A DNA stretch of 64,000 nucleotides. Origin: Neobacillus niacini. Lineage in GTDB: Bacteria; Bacillota; Bacilli; Bacillales; Cytobacillaceae. Location of the stretch: assembly GCF_023715785.1 (NCBI RefSeq), contig NZ_JAMBOX010000009.1, positions 62,001 to 126,000 of the forward strand, in the 5' to 3' direction. Position numbers and translations under genes: made by a program. This document shows positions 17,788-26,840 of the stretch, piece after piece (the stretch's first letter is position 1; the number at the start of each line of letters is the position of its first letter). The notes beneath the pieces are model-generated. The model worked only from the letters and a program-made list of their open reading frames with translations. It did no database searches and was not told the origin of the DNA.

Positions 17788-17920
17788 CTGTTGATTTGCG
17801 CTCCAGGCACTTCGCTTTCCGCGGGCGTGCCTGGGAGCCTCCTCGGCGCAAGCGCCTGCGGGGTCTCCCAATGCCCCGTACTCCCGCAGGAGTCTTCGTG
17901 CCTTCCGCGCAAATCAACAG
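17788..17920 (+). repeat. Bacillaceae GC-rich palindromic repeat, copy 1
   Basis: 133-bp element bounded by CTGTTGATTTGCGC and its near reverse complement GCGCAAATCAACAG. Inside it carries CTTCGCTTTCCGCGGGCG, GCCTCCTCGGCG, GCCTGCGGGGTCTCC and ACTCCCGCAGGAGTC. The same sequence in opposite orientation is at 18513-18647. It is much more GC-rich than its surroundings. The type is a dispersed repeat I know from many Bacillaceae genomes; its mode of spread is not known to me. Confidence 0.85.
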
Positions 17921-17967
17921 GTGTTATTAATAAGTTAAGAAGTTCAACCAATAATTATTAAAAATAA

Positions 17968-18505
17968 GTGATGAATTCAATGTTTAAGCCTAAAGAGTCT
18001 AGCCAAAGTGAATTTGAATTTGTGTCTATTGATGAATTAGTTCCGGATGATCACCTTCTTCGTTTAATTGATAAATATGTAGACTTTTCATTTCTTCTTG
18101 AAAAAGTACGTCCATTTTATAGTGATGATAACGGCCGTCCATCTGATCCCCTTATAAATACAAATCTGATTCGAAAAAATGTGAAAGCTGCCCATTTTTA
18201 TCCGAATGCACACGTTCAAAAAATAAGGTCAAAGTAGTAACACGACATGTTTGGGAGGAGTACAAGGAAAAGATAAGAGTAAATCGCTTATCTAAATCAG
18301 GATAAGAACTTTATAAATTAGAAAGGAAAAAATTGAGCGAAGCTTCGCATACTCAAAAGAGCTGCATGGGCTTCGCTACTGCCGGCTGCGGGGAATAAAA
18401 AAAGCAAGTGAGCAAGCGCTTCTAACCGCAGCTTGCCAGAACATGAAAAAGATTGCGACACATTTATTCAGGTTGGAAAAGGTGTGTTGCAATACTTCAG
18501 GTTGA
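17968..18505 (+). pseudogene. IS1182-type transposase remnant (internally deleted and frameshifted)
   Basis: The first 60 or so codons give the start of an IS1182/IS4-group transposase (FVSIDELVPDDHLLRLIDKY, then YSDDNGRPSDP). The central catalytic part is missing. The sequence resumes with the C-terminal end: TRHVWEEYKEKIRVN (from about 18240), an in-frame TAA inside SG*ELYKL (about 18303), a further frame change, then [18 protein letters not shown] and [13 protein letters not shown] to a TGA at 18503-18505. A full element would be about 1.4-1.5 kb, so roughly two thirds is deleted. It cannot make an active enzyme. It lies between two inverted copies of a palindromic repeat, where B. subtilis has ypfA. 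Confidence 0.85.
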
Positions 18506-18512
18506 TTATCTC

Positions 18513-18647
18513 CTGTTGATTGGAGCGGAAGGTGCGAAGACTCCTGCGGGAGTACGGGACAGGGGAGACCCCGCAGGCGCGGAACGCGCTGAGGAGGCTT
18601 CCCGAACCGCCCGCGGAAAGCGAAGCACCTGGAACGGAAATCAACAG
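18513..18647 (-). repeat. Bacillaceae GC-rich palindromic repeat, copy 2 (inverted)
   Basis: 135-bp copy of the element at 17788-17920 in reverse orientation; read on the minus strand it has the same order of blocks (CTTCGCTTTCCGCGGGCGG, GCCTCCTCAGCG, GCCTGCGGGGTCTCC, ACTCCCGCAGGAGTC). Ends are CTGTTGATTTCCG and CAATCAACAG. It abuts the transposase remnant. Confidence 0.85.
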
Positions 18648-18706
18648 GCCCCCTAGCAGGGGCAATTTTAATAAAATCGGCCATTCAATTTCCATTAAAA
18701 TAAAAA

Positions 18707-18737
18707 ATTGCCGAGAAATATACCCTTTCTCGACAAT
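18707..18737. terminator. Hairpin after the repeat scar, possible terminator
   Basis: Stem ATTGCCGAGAAA/TTTCTCGACAAT (18707-18718 and 18726-18737, one mismatch). The T-tail is poor. Confidence 0.4.
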
Positions 18738-18817
18738 CTGTTTGTTCCCTATTCTGAAAGAATAAAAGACACTCTAGTTTCCAATAATAGGAATAATGTT
18801 TTTGCGGGGTGAAGCGG

Positions 18818-18997
18818 ATGAAAATTATGGAACGATTGTTAATCAAGGTTATTATCATTCAACTTTTATTCTTATTATTTTCTCAATTCTTTTTTCATCA
18901 ACTAGATGTTTGGCCGGAATTAAACCAACTCACAAAATATGAAGGGGTAAATGAAAATACCTTGACAGAAATCCTTCAGACCTTTCAAGGAAATTAA
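18818..18997 (+). CDS. ypfB: YpfB family protein (DUF5359)
   Basis: 59-residue small membrane protein: one N-terminal membrane segment (about residues 7-27, LIKVIIIQLLFLLFSQFFF) and a short outside tail with KYEGVNENTLTEILQTF, which is the YpfB signature. ATG 18818 is chosen because GGGGTGA (18806-18812) is at good distance; GTG 18809 is within that site. In B. subtilis it lies between ypfA and cmk. Here ypfA is absent and ypfB directly follows the IS/repeat scar. Function unknown. Confidence 0.8.
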   Translation: MKIMERLLIKVIIIQLLFLLFSQFFFHQLDVWPELNQLTKYEGVNENTLTEILQTFQGN

Positions 18998-18998
18998 C

Positions 18999-19045
18999 TA
19001 GAAAAGCGAAAGCGCCATGTTCACTGCGCTGGAGCAGAGACAGGC
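18999..19045. repeat. Remnant of a dispersed AAAAGCGAAAGCGCC-type repeat
   Basis: The stretch from AGAAAAGCGAAAGCGCC through GCGCTGGAGCAGAGACAGG resembles a short repeat scattered through intergenic regions of Bacillus relatives. A related piece (reverse orientation, AAAAGCGGAGGCGCC) is at 27559-27623. Confidence 0.4.
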
Positions 19046-19076
19046 ATAAAGCAGGGATCCCTGCTTTATTTTTATT
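19046..19076 (+). terminator. Terminator before cmk
   Basis: Perfect palindrome AAAGCAGGGATCCCTGCTTT (19048-19067) followed by ATTTTTATT. Confidence 0.8.
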
Positions 19077-19169
19077 AATTAAAAACATAAAAATAAGAGA
19101 GTTTGTGTGATCTTATGGTAAAATAAACAGTAGACAGCTTATGCGACAATCATAGTATTAGGAGGATTT

Positions 19170-19850
19170 ATGAACAAGAAAATCTCAATCGCAATTGATG
19201 GCCCGGCGGCAGCGGGGAAAAGTACCGTAGCCAAAATTGTGGCAGAAAGTCTGGGTTACATTTATATTGACACAGGTGCCATGTACAGGGCCTTGACTTA
19301 TAAAGCAATTGCGAATCATTTCAATCTCGAGGATGAAGCGGCGTTATCAACCTGCCTGTTCTCCACTAAAATTGAACTTTATCCCTCGGAAAACGGACAA
19401 TTGGTATTTTTAGACGGCCGCGATGTAACAAGCGAAATCCGCTCTGCTGCTGTAACCAATTCCGTTTCGATTGTTTCCAAACATCAGCAGGTTCGGGAGG
19501 AAATGGTCAGACGTCAGCAAGAGTTTGCCACAGGTGGCGGAGTGGTCATGGACGGACGTGACATTGGAACCCATGTTCTGCCGAATGCGGAGGTTAAAGT
19601 GTTCCTGCTGGCAAGCGTTGAAGAACGTGCCATGAGAAGACATACCGAGAATCTCCAAAAGGGTTTTCCTTCCGATCTTGAAAAATTGAAACTGGATATT
19701 GCCAGACGGGATAAAATTGACTCTGAACGAGAAGTAGCCCCGCTGAAAAAAGCCGAAAACGCAATTGAAATCGACACAACTTCAATGACAATTCCTGATG
19801 TAGTCGAAAGGATTTTGGAGCTGGCATACGAAAGGATTGGAAAAGTGTGA
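19170..19850 (+). CDS. cmk: Cytidylate kinase
   Basis: 226-residue CMP/dCMP kinase. The P-loop GPAAAGKST is at residues 11-19, followed by [40 protein letters not shown] and the lid [16 protein letters not shown] precedes ATG 19170. The gene heads cmk-plsC with a 4-base overlap and is followed by rpsA, the usual Bacillus order. Confidence 0.97.
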   Translation: MNKKISIAIDGPAAAGKSTVAKIVAESLGYIYIDTGAMYRALTYKAIANHFNLEDEAALSTCLFSTKIELYPSENGQLVFLDGRDVTSEIRSAAVTNSVSIVSKHQQVREEMVRRQQEFATGGGVVMDGRDIGTHVLPNAEVKVFLLASVEERAMRRHTENLQKGFPSDLEKLKLDIARRDKIDSEREVAPLKKAENAIEIDTTSMTIPDVVERILELAYERIGKV

Positions 19851-20428
19851 CGTTTTATTCTTTTGCAAGATCAGTGGCTTCCGCCGTTTTTAAACCGTGG
19901 TATCGGATTGAAGCGATTGGTGAGGAGAACATTCCTAAAGAAGGCGGAGTTCTGCTCTGCTCCAATCACATTCATAATTTCGATCCGATTGTTGTCGGGA
20001 TTAATATGAAGAGGCCGGTTCATTTTATGGCCAAGGAGGAAATTTTTCGTGTCCCTATTTTAGGGGGAATCGTCAGAAAGTGCAATGCGTTTCCTGTTAA
20101 ACGGGGAATGAGCGACAGAGAAGCATTAAGAATGGGCATGAGCGTCCTCAAGGAAGGGAATGTGTTAGGGCTATTCCCGGAAGGAACAAGAAGTAAAACG
20201 GGAGAGCTTGGCAAAGGTTTGGCCGGTGCCGGTTTTTTTGCCCTCAAAACGAATTGCGCCGTCGTTCCATGTGCCGTTATTGGCCCTTATAAAAATTTTC
20301 AAAAATTAAAAGTAGTTTATGGAAAGCCGATTAATATGGACCCGCTTAGAGCTGCCAAAGCTTCCGCCGAAGAAGTGACTGAATTAATTATGTCGGAAAT
20401 TCATAAACTTATTAAAGAGTATCGATAG
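19847..20428 (+). CDS. plsC: 1-acyl-sn-glycerol-3-phosphate acyltransferase
   Basis: 193-residue membrane-associated acyltransferase that makes phosphatidic acid from lysophosphatidic acid. Catalytic motif NHIHNFDP (HX4D type, about residues 43-50), substrate-binding motif [11 protein letters not shown] (about 110-120). GTG start at 19847 overlaps the cmk stop (GTGA). This position between cmk and rpsA is common in Bacillus relatives; B. subtilis has its essential PlsC elsewhere, so this may be a paralogue. Confidence 0.92.
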   Translation: MTFYSFARSVASAVFKPWYRIEAIGEENIPKEGGVLLCSNHIHNFDPIVVGINMKRPVHFMAKEEIFRVPILGGIVRKCNAFPVKRGMSDREALRMGMSVLKEGNVLGLFPEGTRSKTGELGKGLAGAGFFALKTNCAVVPCAVIGPYKNFQKLKVVYGKPINMDPLRAAKASAEEVTELIMSEIHKLIKEYR

Positions 20429-20547
20429 GTTCTGCTTGACAAAATTCACTATTTATAAGAACTTAATAAATGAGATTCTTTTTTTGCTAATCAGAATTTA
20501 TAGATAAATATAGATTTTGCGAGTCAATGGATTAAGGAGGATTACAT

Positions 20548-21687
20548 ATGTCTGAGGAATTAAATCAAGTAGAAGTCAAAACCTTTGAAGTGGGAGACAA
20601 AGTTACTGGACAAGTTACAAAAGTGGAAGAAAAGCAGGTTCTTGTCAATATTCAAGACAGTAAACTTGACGGAATCATTCCAATTAGCGAGCTATCCAGC
20701 CTGCACATTGAAAAAGCATCCGATGCTGTGGTGGAAGGCGATGAATTGGAACTAGAAGTATTGAAGGTTGAGGAAGAGGCATTGATTCTCTCAAAACGAA
20801 AAGTCGATGCAGAAAAAGCCTGGGAAAGCCTGGAGCAAAAATTCCAGAGCGGAGAGGTATTCGAAACTGAGGTAAAAGATGTGGTAAAGGGCGGTCTTGT
20901 GGTTGACCTTGGTGTCCGCGGCTTTGTTCCTGCTTCACTTGTTGAACCTCATTTTGTCGAAGATTTCAGCGATTACAAAGGACGTACACTTTCCTTTAAA
21001 ATTGTTGAGCTTGACAAGGAAAAGAATCGTGTAATCCTTTCTCACCGCGCGGTTGTCGAGGAAGAAAAGGAAAAACAGAAATTTAACCGCCTTGATGAAC
21101 TAAAGGCTGGCCAGGTCATTGAAGGTACTGTGCAAAGAATTACCGATTTCGGTGCATTCGTTGATATTGGTGGAATTGATGGACTTGTTCATATTTCCCA
21201 ATTATCGCACGAACATGTGAGCAAACCAACCGACGTTGTTCAAGAAGGCCAAAAGGTACAGGTAAAGGTTCTAAGTGTTGACCGTGATAATGAAAGAATT
21301 TCTTTATCCATCAAAGAAACTCTTCCTGGACCATGGGCAAATATTTCAGAAAAGGCACCTAAAGGCAGCGAATTGACTGGTACAGTTAAACGATTGGTTT
21401 CTTACGGGGCATTTGTAGAAGTTTTCCCTGGAGTGGAAGGTCTTGTTCATATTTCCCAGATTGCCCATAAGCATATCGCAACGCCTCATGAAGTGTTGAA
21501 AGAAGGACAAGAAGTAAAAGTTAAGGTATTAGATGCAAATGAAAACGATCAGCGTCTATCGCTAAGCATTAAAGAGCTTCTTGAAAAAGAGGCTGAAGAA
21601 ACTCATGACTATGAACTTCCTGAGGAATCAAAAGGATTCCAGCTTGGTGAAGTCATAGGGGATAAATTAAAGAATCTAGGAAAATAA
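20548..21687 (+). CDS. rpsA: Ribosomal protein S1 homologue (YpfD)
   Basis: 379-residue protein with four S1 RNA-binding domains at about 15-85, 100-168, 185-255 and 270-342; domains 3 and 4 share the pattern VDIGGIDGLVHISQL / VFPGVEGLVHISQI. Enterobacterial S1 has six domains, and Bacillus S1 is the shorter, non-essential form. AAGGAGG is well placed before ATG 20548. The 119-base spacer upstream is AT-rich; I see no clear hairpin in it. Confidence 0.95.
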   Translation: MSEELNQVEVKTFEVGDKVTGQVTKVEEKQVLVNIQDSKLDGIIPISELSSLHIEKASDAVVEGDELELEVLKVEEEALILSKRKVDAEKAWESLEQKFQSGEVFETEVKDVVKGGLVVDLGVRGFVPASLVEPHFVEDFSDYKGRTLSFKIVELDKEKNRVILSHRAVVEEEKEKQKFNRLDELKAGQVIEGTVQRITDFGAFVDIGGIDGLVHISQLSHEHVSKPTDVVQEGQKVQVKVLSVDRDNERISLSIKETLPGPWANISEKAPKGSELTGTVKRLVSYGAFVEVFPGVEGLVHISQIAHKHIATPHEVLKEGQEVKVKVLDANENDQRLSLSIKELLEKEAEETHDYELPEESKGFQLGEVIGDKLKNLGK

Positions 21688-21699
21688 CGGTGATATATC

Positions 21700-22758
21700 T
21701 TGTCGAGATCGAAACGGAAATGGGACCATATTCGCTTTGCGGTTGAAAATGGCCCAAAACGGAATACAGCTTTAGATGACATCAAATTTGTTCACCAAAG
21801 CTTACCAAATTGCAGTGTATCCGATGTTCGATTAGATCATTCCATTGGCGGACTTTATTTAAGTTCGCCAATTTTTATCAATGCGATGACAGGTGGCGGC
21901 GGTGAGAAAACGTACCAAATTAATCAGGGACTGGCAACAGTAGCCAAAGAAACAGGTGTGGCAATGGCTGTCGGTTCACAAATGGCAGCACTGAAGGATC
22001 GGTCGCAGAGGTACACCTATGAAGTGGTACGAAAGGAAAATCCGTCGGGAATCTTGATAGCTAATCTTGGCAGCGAGGCAACTCTTGATCAAGCCAAGGC
22101 GGCCATTGAAATCATAGAGGCAAATGCCCTACAGATTCATTTAAATGTCATTCAGGAACTGACCATGCCTGAAGGGGACCGTGATTTTACCAATGCCATA
22201 AATAGAATTGAGACTCTGGCAAAAGAGCTTCCTGTTCCGCTGATCGTGAAGGAAGTTGGTTTCGGTATGTCAAAAGAAACAGTTCAACAGCTCGCATCCG
22301 CGGGAGTATCTGTAGTGGATGTCGGCGGATTTGGTGGAACAAATTTTGCGGCTATAGAGAATAAGCGCCGGGAAAAAGCCCTATCTTTTTTTACTGATTG
22401 GGGCATTCCCACACCGGTCTCCCTTATCGAAGCATCCTCGGTTTCAGCCGATATCTCGATCGTGGGTTCGGGAGGTTTCAAGGATGGTCATGACATTGTC
22501 AAGGGTCTGGCATTAGGCGCCGATGCTGTCGGGATTGCTGGTTATTTCTTGAGAATTCTTATCGAAGAAGGAATCGGGTCAGTTGTTGAAGAAATTCATA
22601 CGTTGCATGAAGAAATCTCCATGATCATGACTGCACTTGGGGCAAAAACAATCGCCCAATTAAAGCAGGCCCCGCTGGTTATCTCTGGTGATACATACCA
22701 TTGGCTGCAAGAGCGGGGAATTGATACGAAAAAATATAGCCAGCGCTCCATAAAATAA
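21700..22758 (+). CDS. fni: Isopentenyl-diphosphate isomerase type 2
   Basis: 352-residue FMN-dependent isomerase interconverting isopentenyl and dimethylallyl diphosphate. A TIM-barrel flavoprotein with [12 protein letters not shown] (about 61-72), the glycine-rich [12 protein letters not shown] (about 207-218), and [10 protein letters not shown] for FMN phosphate binding. TTG 21700; the ribosome binding site is weak (GGTGA). It follows rpsA with a 12-base gap. Supplies the prenyl units used by hepS/hepT at 31-34 kb. Confidence 0.95.
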   Translation: MSRSKRKWDHIRFAVENGPKRNTALDDIKFVHQSLPNCSVSDVRLDHSIGGLYLSSPIFINAMTGGGGEKTYQINQGLATVAKETGVAMAVGSQMAALKDRSQRYTYEVVRKENPSGILIANLGSEATLDQAKAAIEIIEANALQIHLNVIQELTMPEGDRDFTNAINRIETLAKELPVPLIVKEVGFGMSKETVQQLASAGVSVVDVGGFGGTNFAAIENKRREKALSFFTDWGIPTPVSLIEASSVSADISIVGSGGFKDGHDIVKGLALGADAVGIAGYFLRILIEEGIGSVVEEIHTLHEEISMIMTALGAKTIAQLKQAPLVISGDTYHWLQERGIDTKKYSQRSIK

Positions 22759-22786
22759 AGCTCCTGCATCCGCAGGAGCTTTTTGT
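22758..22786. terminator. Bidirectional terminator between fni and ypzI
   Basis: Stem AAGCTCCTGC/GCAGGAGCTT (22758-22767 and 22772-22781), T on the plus strand and an A/T-rich run on the minus side. Confidence 0.85.
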
Positions 22787-22793
22787 ATGCTGT

Positions 22794-22940
22794 TTAGTAG
22801 TCGTCCTTCCCATCATTTAATCCCCTTGCTTCATCTGGGCCGGAAAGCTTGGTTGCGCCATTATAATGCAGTGCCTGATCTCGATCAGACGCCACACGGC
22901 GGGTTGCTTTCAATTTTTTCTCCTGGCGGTCTCTTCCCAT
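22794..22940 (-). CDS. ypzI: YpzI family small protein
   Basis: 48-residue highly charged protein: MGRDRQEKKLKATRRVASDR start, then DQALHYNGATKLSGP and LNDGKDDY end. This is the YpzI pattern (RQEKKLK, RVESDRDQ, HYPGATKL). ATG 22940 follows GGAGGTG with 6-base spacing. It is convergent with fni and shares its terminator. No function is known. It lies in the expected place between fni/rpsA and yphA. Confidence 0.85.
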   Translation of the reverse strand: MGRDRQEKKLKATRRVASDRDQALHYNGATKLSGPDEARGLNDGKDDY

Positions 22941-23045
22941 TATCCACACCTCCTGTTTATAAGATGATTCCCGAAGGAAATATTATTCGAGGAAGTATGA
23001 AACCCTGCAAATTACCAATAATGATAAAGATTGGAGGTGTGTCGG

Positions 23046-23654
23046 TTGGAAGGGGCAGTGTTCTATTGGACGTTTTGGATATATTGGGTTTACCTTACCT
23101 TTTTTTTGCAAAAAAATCACCCATATCGTCTCAAACTGGCCATAATGGTTCTTCTTGTTATCATCTTTTCCACAAGCCATTTTATTATAGGACCATTTGA
23201 TATTTTTGTAAGCGGATTGTTATTGCTGCTATTTTCTTATACCATTTTAAGTCAGGAAAAAAGGAGAACTATTTTTTATCTTTGCATTTGTTCGTTGACC
23301 ATTTCGATTGCCTATGTAACAATCCAATTATTTGAAATTTTTGACCCGATTTGGATGATTCTTAATAGGGAATGGATGATGGGAATTGTCATAGGTTATT
23401 TGAGCCTATTATTGCAAAAGACCTTAAAGGGCAGGCTTTTAATTGTTGTTTGCGGATTGGTGCAAGGAGAGTTTATGTATGCCTATACACTCCAAACCAT
23501 CCAAATGCCCTATCAAGTCGGAGCCCTGGCGTTTCTGGATGTATGCGCACTCATTGTTGCGATTATCGCGGGCTGGAGCTTTCTCGAAAATGCCGGAGCG
23601 GTCCTTCAGCAACATTTTCATTTTTCAGAAAAAACAAAACAAAAATCCTCTTAA
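23046..23654 (+). CDS. yphA: YphA family membrane protein
   Basis: 202-residue protein with about six membrane segments across its length and almost no soluble part. Start TTG 23046 follows GGAGGTG (23033-23039); an in-frame TTG at 23031 lies inside that site. It matches the length and place of B. subtilis yphA, upstream of der. Function unknown. The gene yphB (seaA) that follows it in B. subtilis is not present here. Confidence 0.75.
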   Translation: MEGAVFYWTFWIYWVYLTFFLQKNHPYRLKLAIMVLLVIIFSTSHFIIGPFDIFVSGLLLLLFSYTILSQEKRRTIFYLCICSLTISIAYVTIQLFEIFDPIWMILNREWMMGIVIGYLSLLLQKTLKGRLLIVVCGLVQGEFMYAYTLQTIQMPYQVGALAFLDVCALIVAIIAGWSFLENAGAVLQQHFHFSEKTKQKSS

Positions 23655-23714
23655 CACAATTCTATTCCTTTCCGTTGCAGGGAAGGATTAACTTTTGCTA
23701 AGATATAATGTAGG

Positions 23715-23745
23715 CCCTTCTTACCAATGGAAGGGTTTCTTTCTT
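23715..23745 (+). terminator. Terminator after yphA
   Basis: Stem CCCTTC/GAAGGG (23715-23720 and 23730-23735) followed by TTTCTTTCTT. Confidence 0.7.
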
Positions 23746-23994
23746 CATAAGATCATTTATTATGAGGAAAGGGGCGGAGCGCCGCATGAAATAGATTTTT
23801 TTGACAAGTTGAGAGGAATTAATTGTTTTGAGATTGTATAAAGTTTAGTCTTGCTCTGCTCACACCGCCTTTATTGGCAAGGTTTGGTTCTATGTAATAT
23901 TTTCCATAGATATTGTTGTGTATAACGCCTTATTGATTTTGTGGGAAAATATAATATTAATGTGTAATATAGAAGAGAAAGGATGGCGATCAGA
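23746..23994. other. Intergenic region before der, no gene seen
   Basis: About 250 bases, AT-rich, including TTGACA-like and TATAAT-like words (for instance TTATTG then TAATAT near 23931-23957), so the der promoter is probably here. I see no convincing small gene and no remnant of yphB. Confidence 0.5.
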
Positions 23995-25305
23995 ATGGTA
24001 AAACCCGTTATTGCCATTGTTGGAAGACCGAATGTTGGAAAATCGACAATTTTCAACCGAATTGTCGGAGAGCGAATTTCGATTGTCGAGGATATTCCGG
24101 GGGTAACCCGCGACAGGATATACAGTTCAGGAGAATGGCTGACCCATGAATTCAATATTATTGATACGGGCGGCATTGATATTGGCGATGAGCCGTTTTT
24201 GGAGCAAATCAGACAGCAAGCTGAAGTGGCGATTGATGAGGCGGATGTGATCATCTTTTTGACAAACGGCCGCGAAGGTGTCACGGCAGCCGATGAAGAA
24301 GTGGCAAAAATCTTATATAAATCGAAAAAACCGATTGTACTCGGAGTAAATAAGATTGATAATCCGGAAATGCGCGAGAATATCTACGATTTTTATGCGC
24401 TTGGATTTGGGGAGCCAATCCCAATTTCCGGATCCCATGGGCTTGGCCTTGGTGATTTATTGGACGAGGCGGCTAAGCATTTTCCGAAAAATAATCAGGC
24501 TGATTATGATGATGATGTCATTAAGTTCTCTTTAATCGGCCGGCCAAATGTGGGGAAATCCTCACTTGTCAACGCCATATTGGGTGAAGAAAGGGTGATT
24601 GTCAGCAACATCGCTGGGACAACCCGTGACGCCATTGATTCTCCTTATACATACAATGGGGATAAATATGTCATTATCGATACAGCGGGAATCAGAAAAA
24701 AAGGCAAGGTATATGAGAGCACCGAAAAATATAGCGTCCTCCGAGCCCTTAGAGCAATTGAGCGCTCCGATGTGGTTTTAGTTGTCATCAATGCCGAAGA
24801 GGGAATTATTGAACAGGACAAAAATATTGCTGGTTATGCCCACGAGGCGGGGCGTGCCGTTGTCATAGTGGTGAATAAATGGGATGCCATCGAAAAAGAT
24901 GAAAAGACCATGAAGGAGTTCGAAGAGAAAATTCGTGATCATTTTAAATTCCTATCTTATGCGCCAATCGTATATCTGTCGGCCAAGACAAAGAAACGCA
25001 TTCATACATTGCTGCCAATGATCAATATGGCCAGCGAGAGTCACTCGATGCGGGTTGAAACAAGTGTTCTGAATGATATTATTATGGATGCGGTGGCGAT
25101 GAACCCAACTCCGACCGATAAAGGCAGACGCTTGAAAATCTATTACGCTACCCAAGTAGCGGTCAAGCCCCCTACCTTTGTTATTTTTGTAAATGAGCCG
25201 GAATTGCTTCATTTTTCTTACGAGCGGTTTCTTGAAAATCGAATCAGGGATGCATTTGGATTTGAAGGAACACCAATTAGAATATATGCAAGGGAAAGAA
25301 AATAA
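23995..25305 (+). CDS. der: Ribosome biogenesis GTPase Der (EngA)
   Basis: 436-residue GTPase with two tandem G domains and a C-terminal KH-like domain, needed for 50S ribosome maturation. G1 motifs are GRPNVGKST (about 9-17) and GRPNVGKSS (about 182-190); DTGG/DTAG and NKID/NKWD are also visible. ATG 23995 is chosen over ATG 23983 because AAAGGATG sits at proper distance and the product then begins [15 protein letters not shown] and has the usual 436 residues. Followed 16 bases later by gpsA. Confidence 0.97.
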   Translation: MVKPVIAIVGRPNVGKSTIFNRIVGERISIVEDIPGVTRDRIYSSGEWLTHEFNIIDTGGIDIGDEPFLEQIRQQAEVAIDEADVIIFLTNGREGVTAADEEVAKILYKSKKPIVLGVNKIDNPEMRENIYDFYALGFGEPIPISGSHGLGLGDLLDEAAKHFPKNNQADYDDDVIKFSLIGRPNVGKSSLVNAILGEERVIVSNIAGTTRDAIDSPYTYNGDKYVIIDTAGIRKKGKVYESTEKYSVLRALRAIERSDVVLVVINAEEGIIEQDKNIAGYAHEAGRAVVIVVNKWDAIEKDEKTMKEFEEKIRDHFKFLSYAPIVYLSAKTKKRIHTLLPMINMASESHSMRVETSVLNDIIMDAVAMNPTPTDKGRRLKIYYATQVAVKPPTFVIFVNEPELLHFSYERFLENRIRDAFGFEGTPIRIYARERK

Positions 25306-25321
25306 GCTAAAGGCGGTGTAA

Positions 25322-26368
25322 ATGATGAGCAAGAAAACAGTAGCTGTTGTCGGGGCAGGAAGCTGGGGCACGGCATTGGCGATGGTCTTGGCTGACAATG
25401 GCCATGAGGTTCGCCTCTGGAGCCATAATGAGGCCCAGGTCAACGAAATTAATCAATTGCACACAAACGAAAAATATTTGCCAGGTATTGTCCTGCCAGA
25501 GTTAATTGTCAGCCATGCATCATTAGCAGAGGCTTTAGACAAAAATGAGTCGATTGTTTTAGCTGTACCGACAAAGGCAATTCGAGAGGTCCTGGGAAAA
25601 ATTAGGACTGTCATCAGCTGGCCGGTTACGATTACTCATGTCAGCAAAGGAATTGAACCTGATTCTCTCTTAAGGATTACCGAGATTATTAGACAAGAAA
25701 TGCCGGCAAGCCTTTTGAAGGCGGTTGTCGTGCTATCTGGTCCAAGCCATGCGGAAGAAGTGAGTCTGCGTCACCCAACGACAGTTACAGTGGCATCGGA
25801 GGACATGAGCGAAGCGGAGAAAATCCAAGACTTGTTTATCAATCAAAATTTTCGCGTTTATACAAATTCTGATGTCGTGGGCGTGGAAATTGGCGGTGCC
25901 TTGAAAAATATAATCGCTTTGGCCGCCGGAATTACGGACGGTCTTGGGTATGGGGATAATGCCAAAGCAGCTTTAATTACCAGAGGGTTAGCGGAAATCG
26001 CCAGGCTTGGTGTCAAAATGGGGGCCAATCCGCTGACATTTTCCGGCCTGACTGGAATCGGCGATTTAATTGTTACCTGTACTAGTGTCCATTCTCGTAA
26101 CTGGAGAGCAGGAAACCTGTTAGGGAAAGGCAAAACGCTTGATGAAGTTCTAGACAACATGGGTATGGTGGTCGAAGGGGTTCGGACCACAAAGGCTGCC
26201 TACCAGTTGGCAAAGAAATATAATGTCAGCATGCCGATTACCTATGTTCTTTATGATGTCTTGTTTAATGGCAAGGATCCTAAAGATGCTGTGGACGTAT
26301 TAATGGCACGAGGCAAAACACATGAAATGGAAGAATTAGTAAATATCCTTGACGAAAGAAATTTTTAA
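25322..26368 (+). CDS. gpsA: Glycerol-3-phosphate dehydrogenase [NAD(P)+]
   Basis: 348-residue enzyme reducing dihydroxyacetone phosphate to sn-glycerol 3-phosphate, the backbone for phospholipids. NAD-binding [10 protein letters not shown] (about residues 11-20), then the conserved LSGPSHAEE, the [12 protein letters not shown] region with the catalytic-type Lys, and [10 protein letters not shown]. Start may be ATG 25322 or ATG 25325; AAGGCGG precedes both. Cotranscribed with der. Confidence 0.96.
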   Translation: MMSKKTVAVVGAGSWGTALAMVLADNGHEVRLWSHNEAQVNEINQLHTNEKYLPGIVLPELIVSHASLAEALDKNESIVLAVPTKAIREVLGKIRTVISWPVTITHVSKGIEPDSLLRITEIIRQEMPASLLKAVVVLSGPSHAEEVSLRHPTTVTVASEDMSEAEKIQDLFINQNFRVYTNSDVVGVEIGGALKNIIALAAGITDGLGYGDNAKAALITRGLAEIARLGVKMGANPLTFSGLTGIGDLIVTCTSVHSRNWRAGNLLGKGKTLDEVLDNMGMVVEGVRTTKAAYQLAKKYNVSMPITYVLYDVLFNGKDPKDAVDVLMARGKTHEMEELVNILDERNF

Positions 26369-26380
26369 AGGAAAATTTTG

Positions 26381-26452
26381 GTGGAGCGCCAAGAAAATGG
26401 GCATTCACATGATACGCTTTTAAGCCTCTATGCATACAATGCAACGAAGTAA
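26381..26452 (+). CDS. Possible 23-residue peptide downstream of gpsA
   Basis: GTG 26381 is preceded by AAAGGA at 26368-26373 with about 7 bases between and encodes VERQENGHSHDTLLSLYAYN plus ATK before TAA. The same frame continues after that TAA as LGSMTPGVWVI to a TAG at 26486-26488. This could be a genuine small peptide, a gene broken by one stop, or chance. I do not recognise the sequence. Confidence 0.2.
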   Translation: MERQENGHSHDTLLSLYAYNATK

Positions 26453-26498
26453 CTTGGTAGTATGACGCCAGGAGTATGGGTTATTTAGTCCTGACCTG

Positions 26499-26541
26499 AC
26501 TGAAGTAAAGAATTCGCCCCTCTTTACTTCAGTTTTTTTTG
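26499..26541 (+). terminator. Strong terminator between gpsA and yphE
   Basis: Perfect 12-bp stem ACTGAAGTAAAG/CTTTACTTCAGT (26499-26510 and 26522-26533) followed by eight T. Confidence 0.92.
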
Positions 26542-26588
26542 TGTGGAGAAGGGACAGCTATAGATAATGGTCTATCATCGGGGAGTTA

Positions 26589-26597
26589 TGGTATAAT
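26589..26597 (+). promoter_or_regulatory. Extended -10 promoter of yphE
   Basis: TGGTATAAT at 26589-26597 (TGn plus a perfect TATAAT), 26 bases before the start. The -35 region is weak. Confidence 0.5.
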
Positions 26598-26622
26598 GAC
26601 AGTCGAAAAAGGGGGAATTGTG

Positions 26623-26808
26623 TTGTCACCAGGAATGATTAAAATGTGGATCTCAATTGCCGGAATCGGGTTTATGTTTCTTGCAATTGCCGCCATATAT
26701 TTTAGCAGATACAAGTTGACGGGAGTCCTAAAATTTATAAGTGCCGTTGTTGCGTACATATTTTTGATAGCAGCCGGATTTACGCTGCTAATTGTTTTCC
26801 TAACATGA
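26623..26808 (+). CDS. yphE: YphE family membrane protein (DUF2768)
   Basis: 61-residue protein with two membrane segments (about residues 7-25 and 34-58) and the family-like piece MIKMWISIAGIGFMF. TTG 26623, preceded by GGGGG at 26611-26615, is my choice; GTG 26620 is one codon earlier. A frame opening at 26539 has no site. It overlaps the spacer before yphF closely (yphF starts 32 bases after its stop). Function unknown. Confidence 0.8.
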   Translation: MSPGMIKMWISIAGIGFMFLAIAAIYFSRYKLTGVLKFISAVVAYIFLIAAGFTLLIVFLT

Positions 26809-26840
26809 AGAATTTCCATAAAAAATATAGGTGTGATGAT

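Noticed and set aside
18376-18684. Open frames inside the GC-rich repeat copy 2 (both strands)
   Set aside because: They are made of the palindromic repeat and transposase tail in other frames; no start sites or protein-like composition.
20430-20547. TTGACA at 20436-20441 as rpsA promoter
   Set aside because: No -10 element at acceptable spacing (nearest candidates are 12 and 22 bases away).
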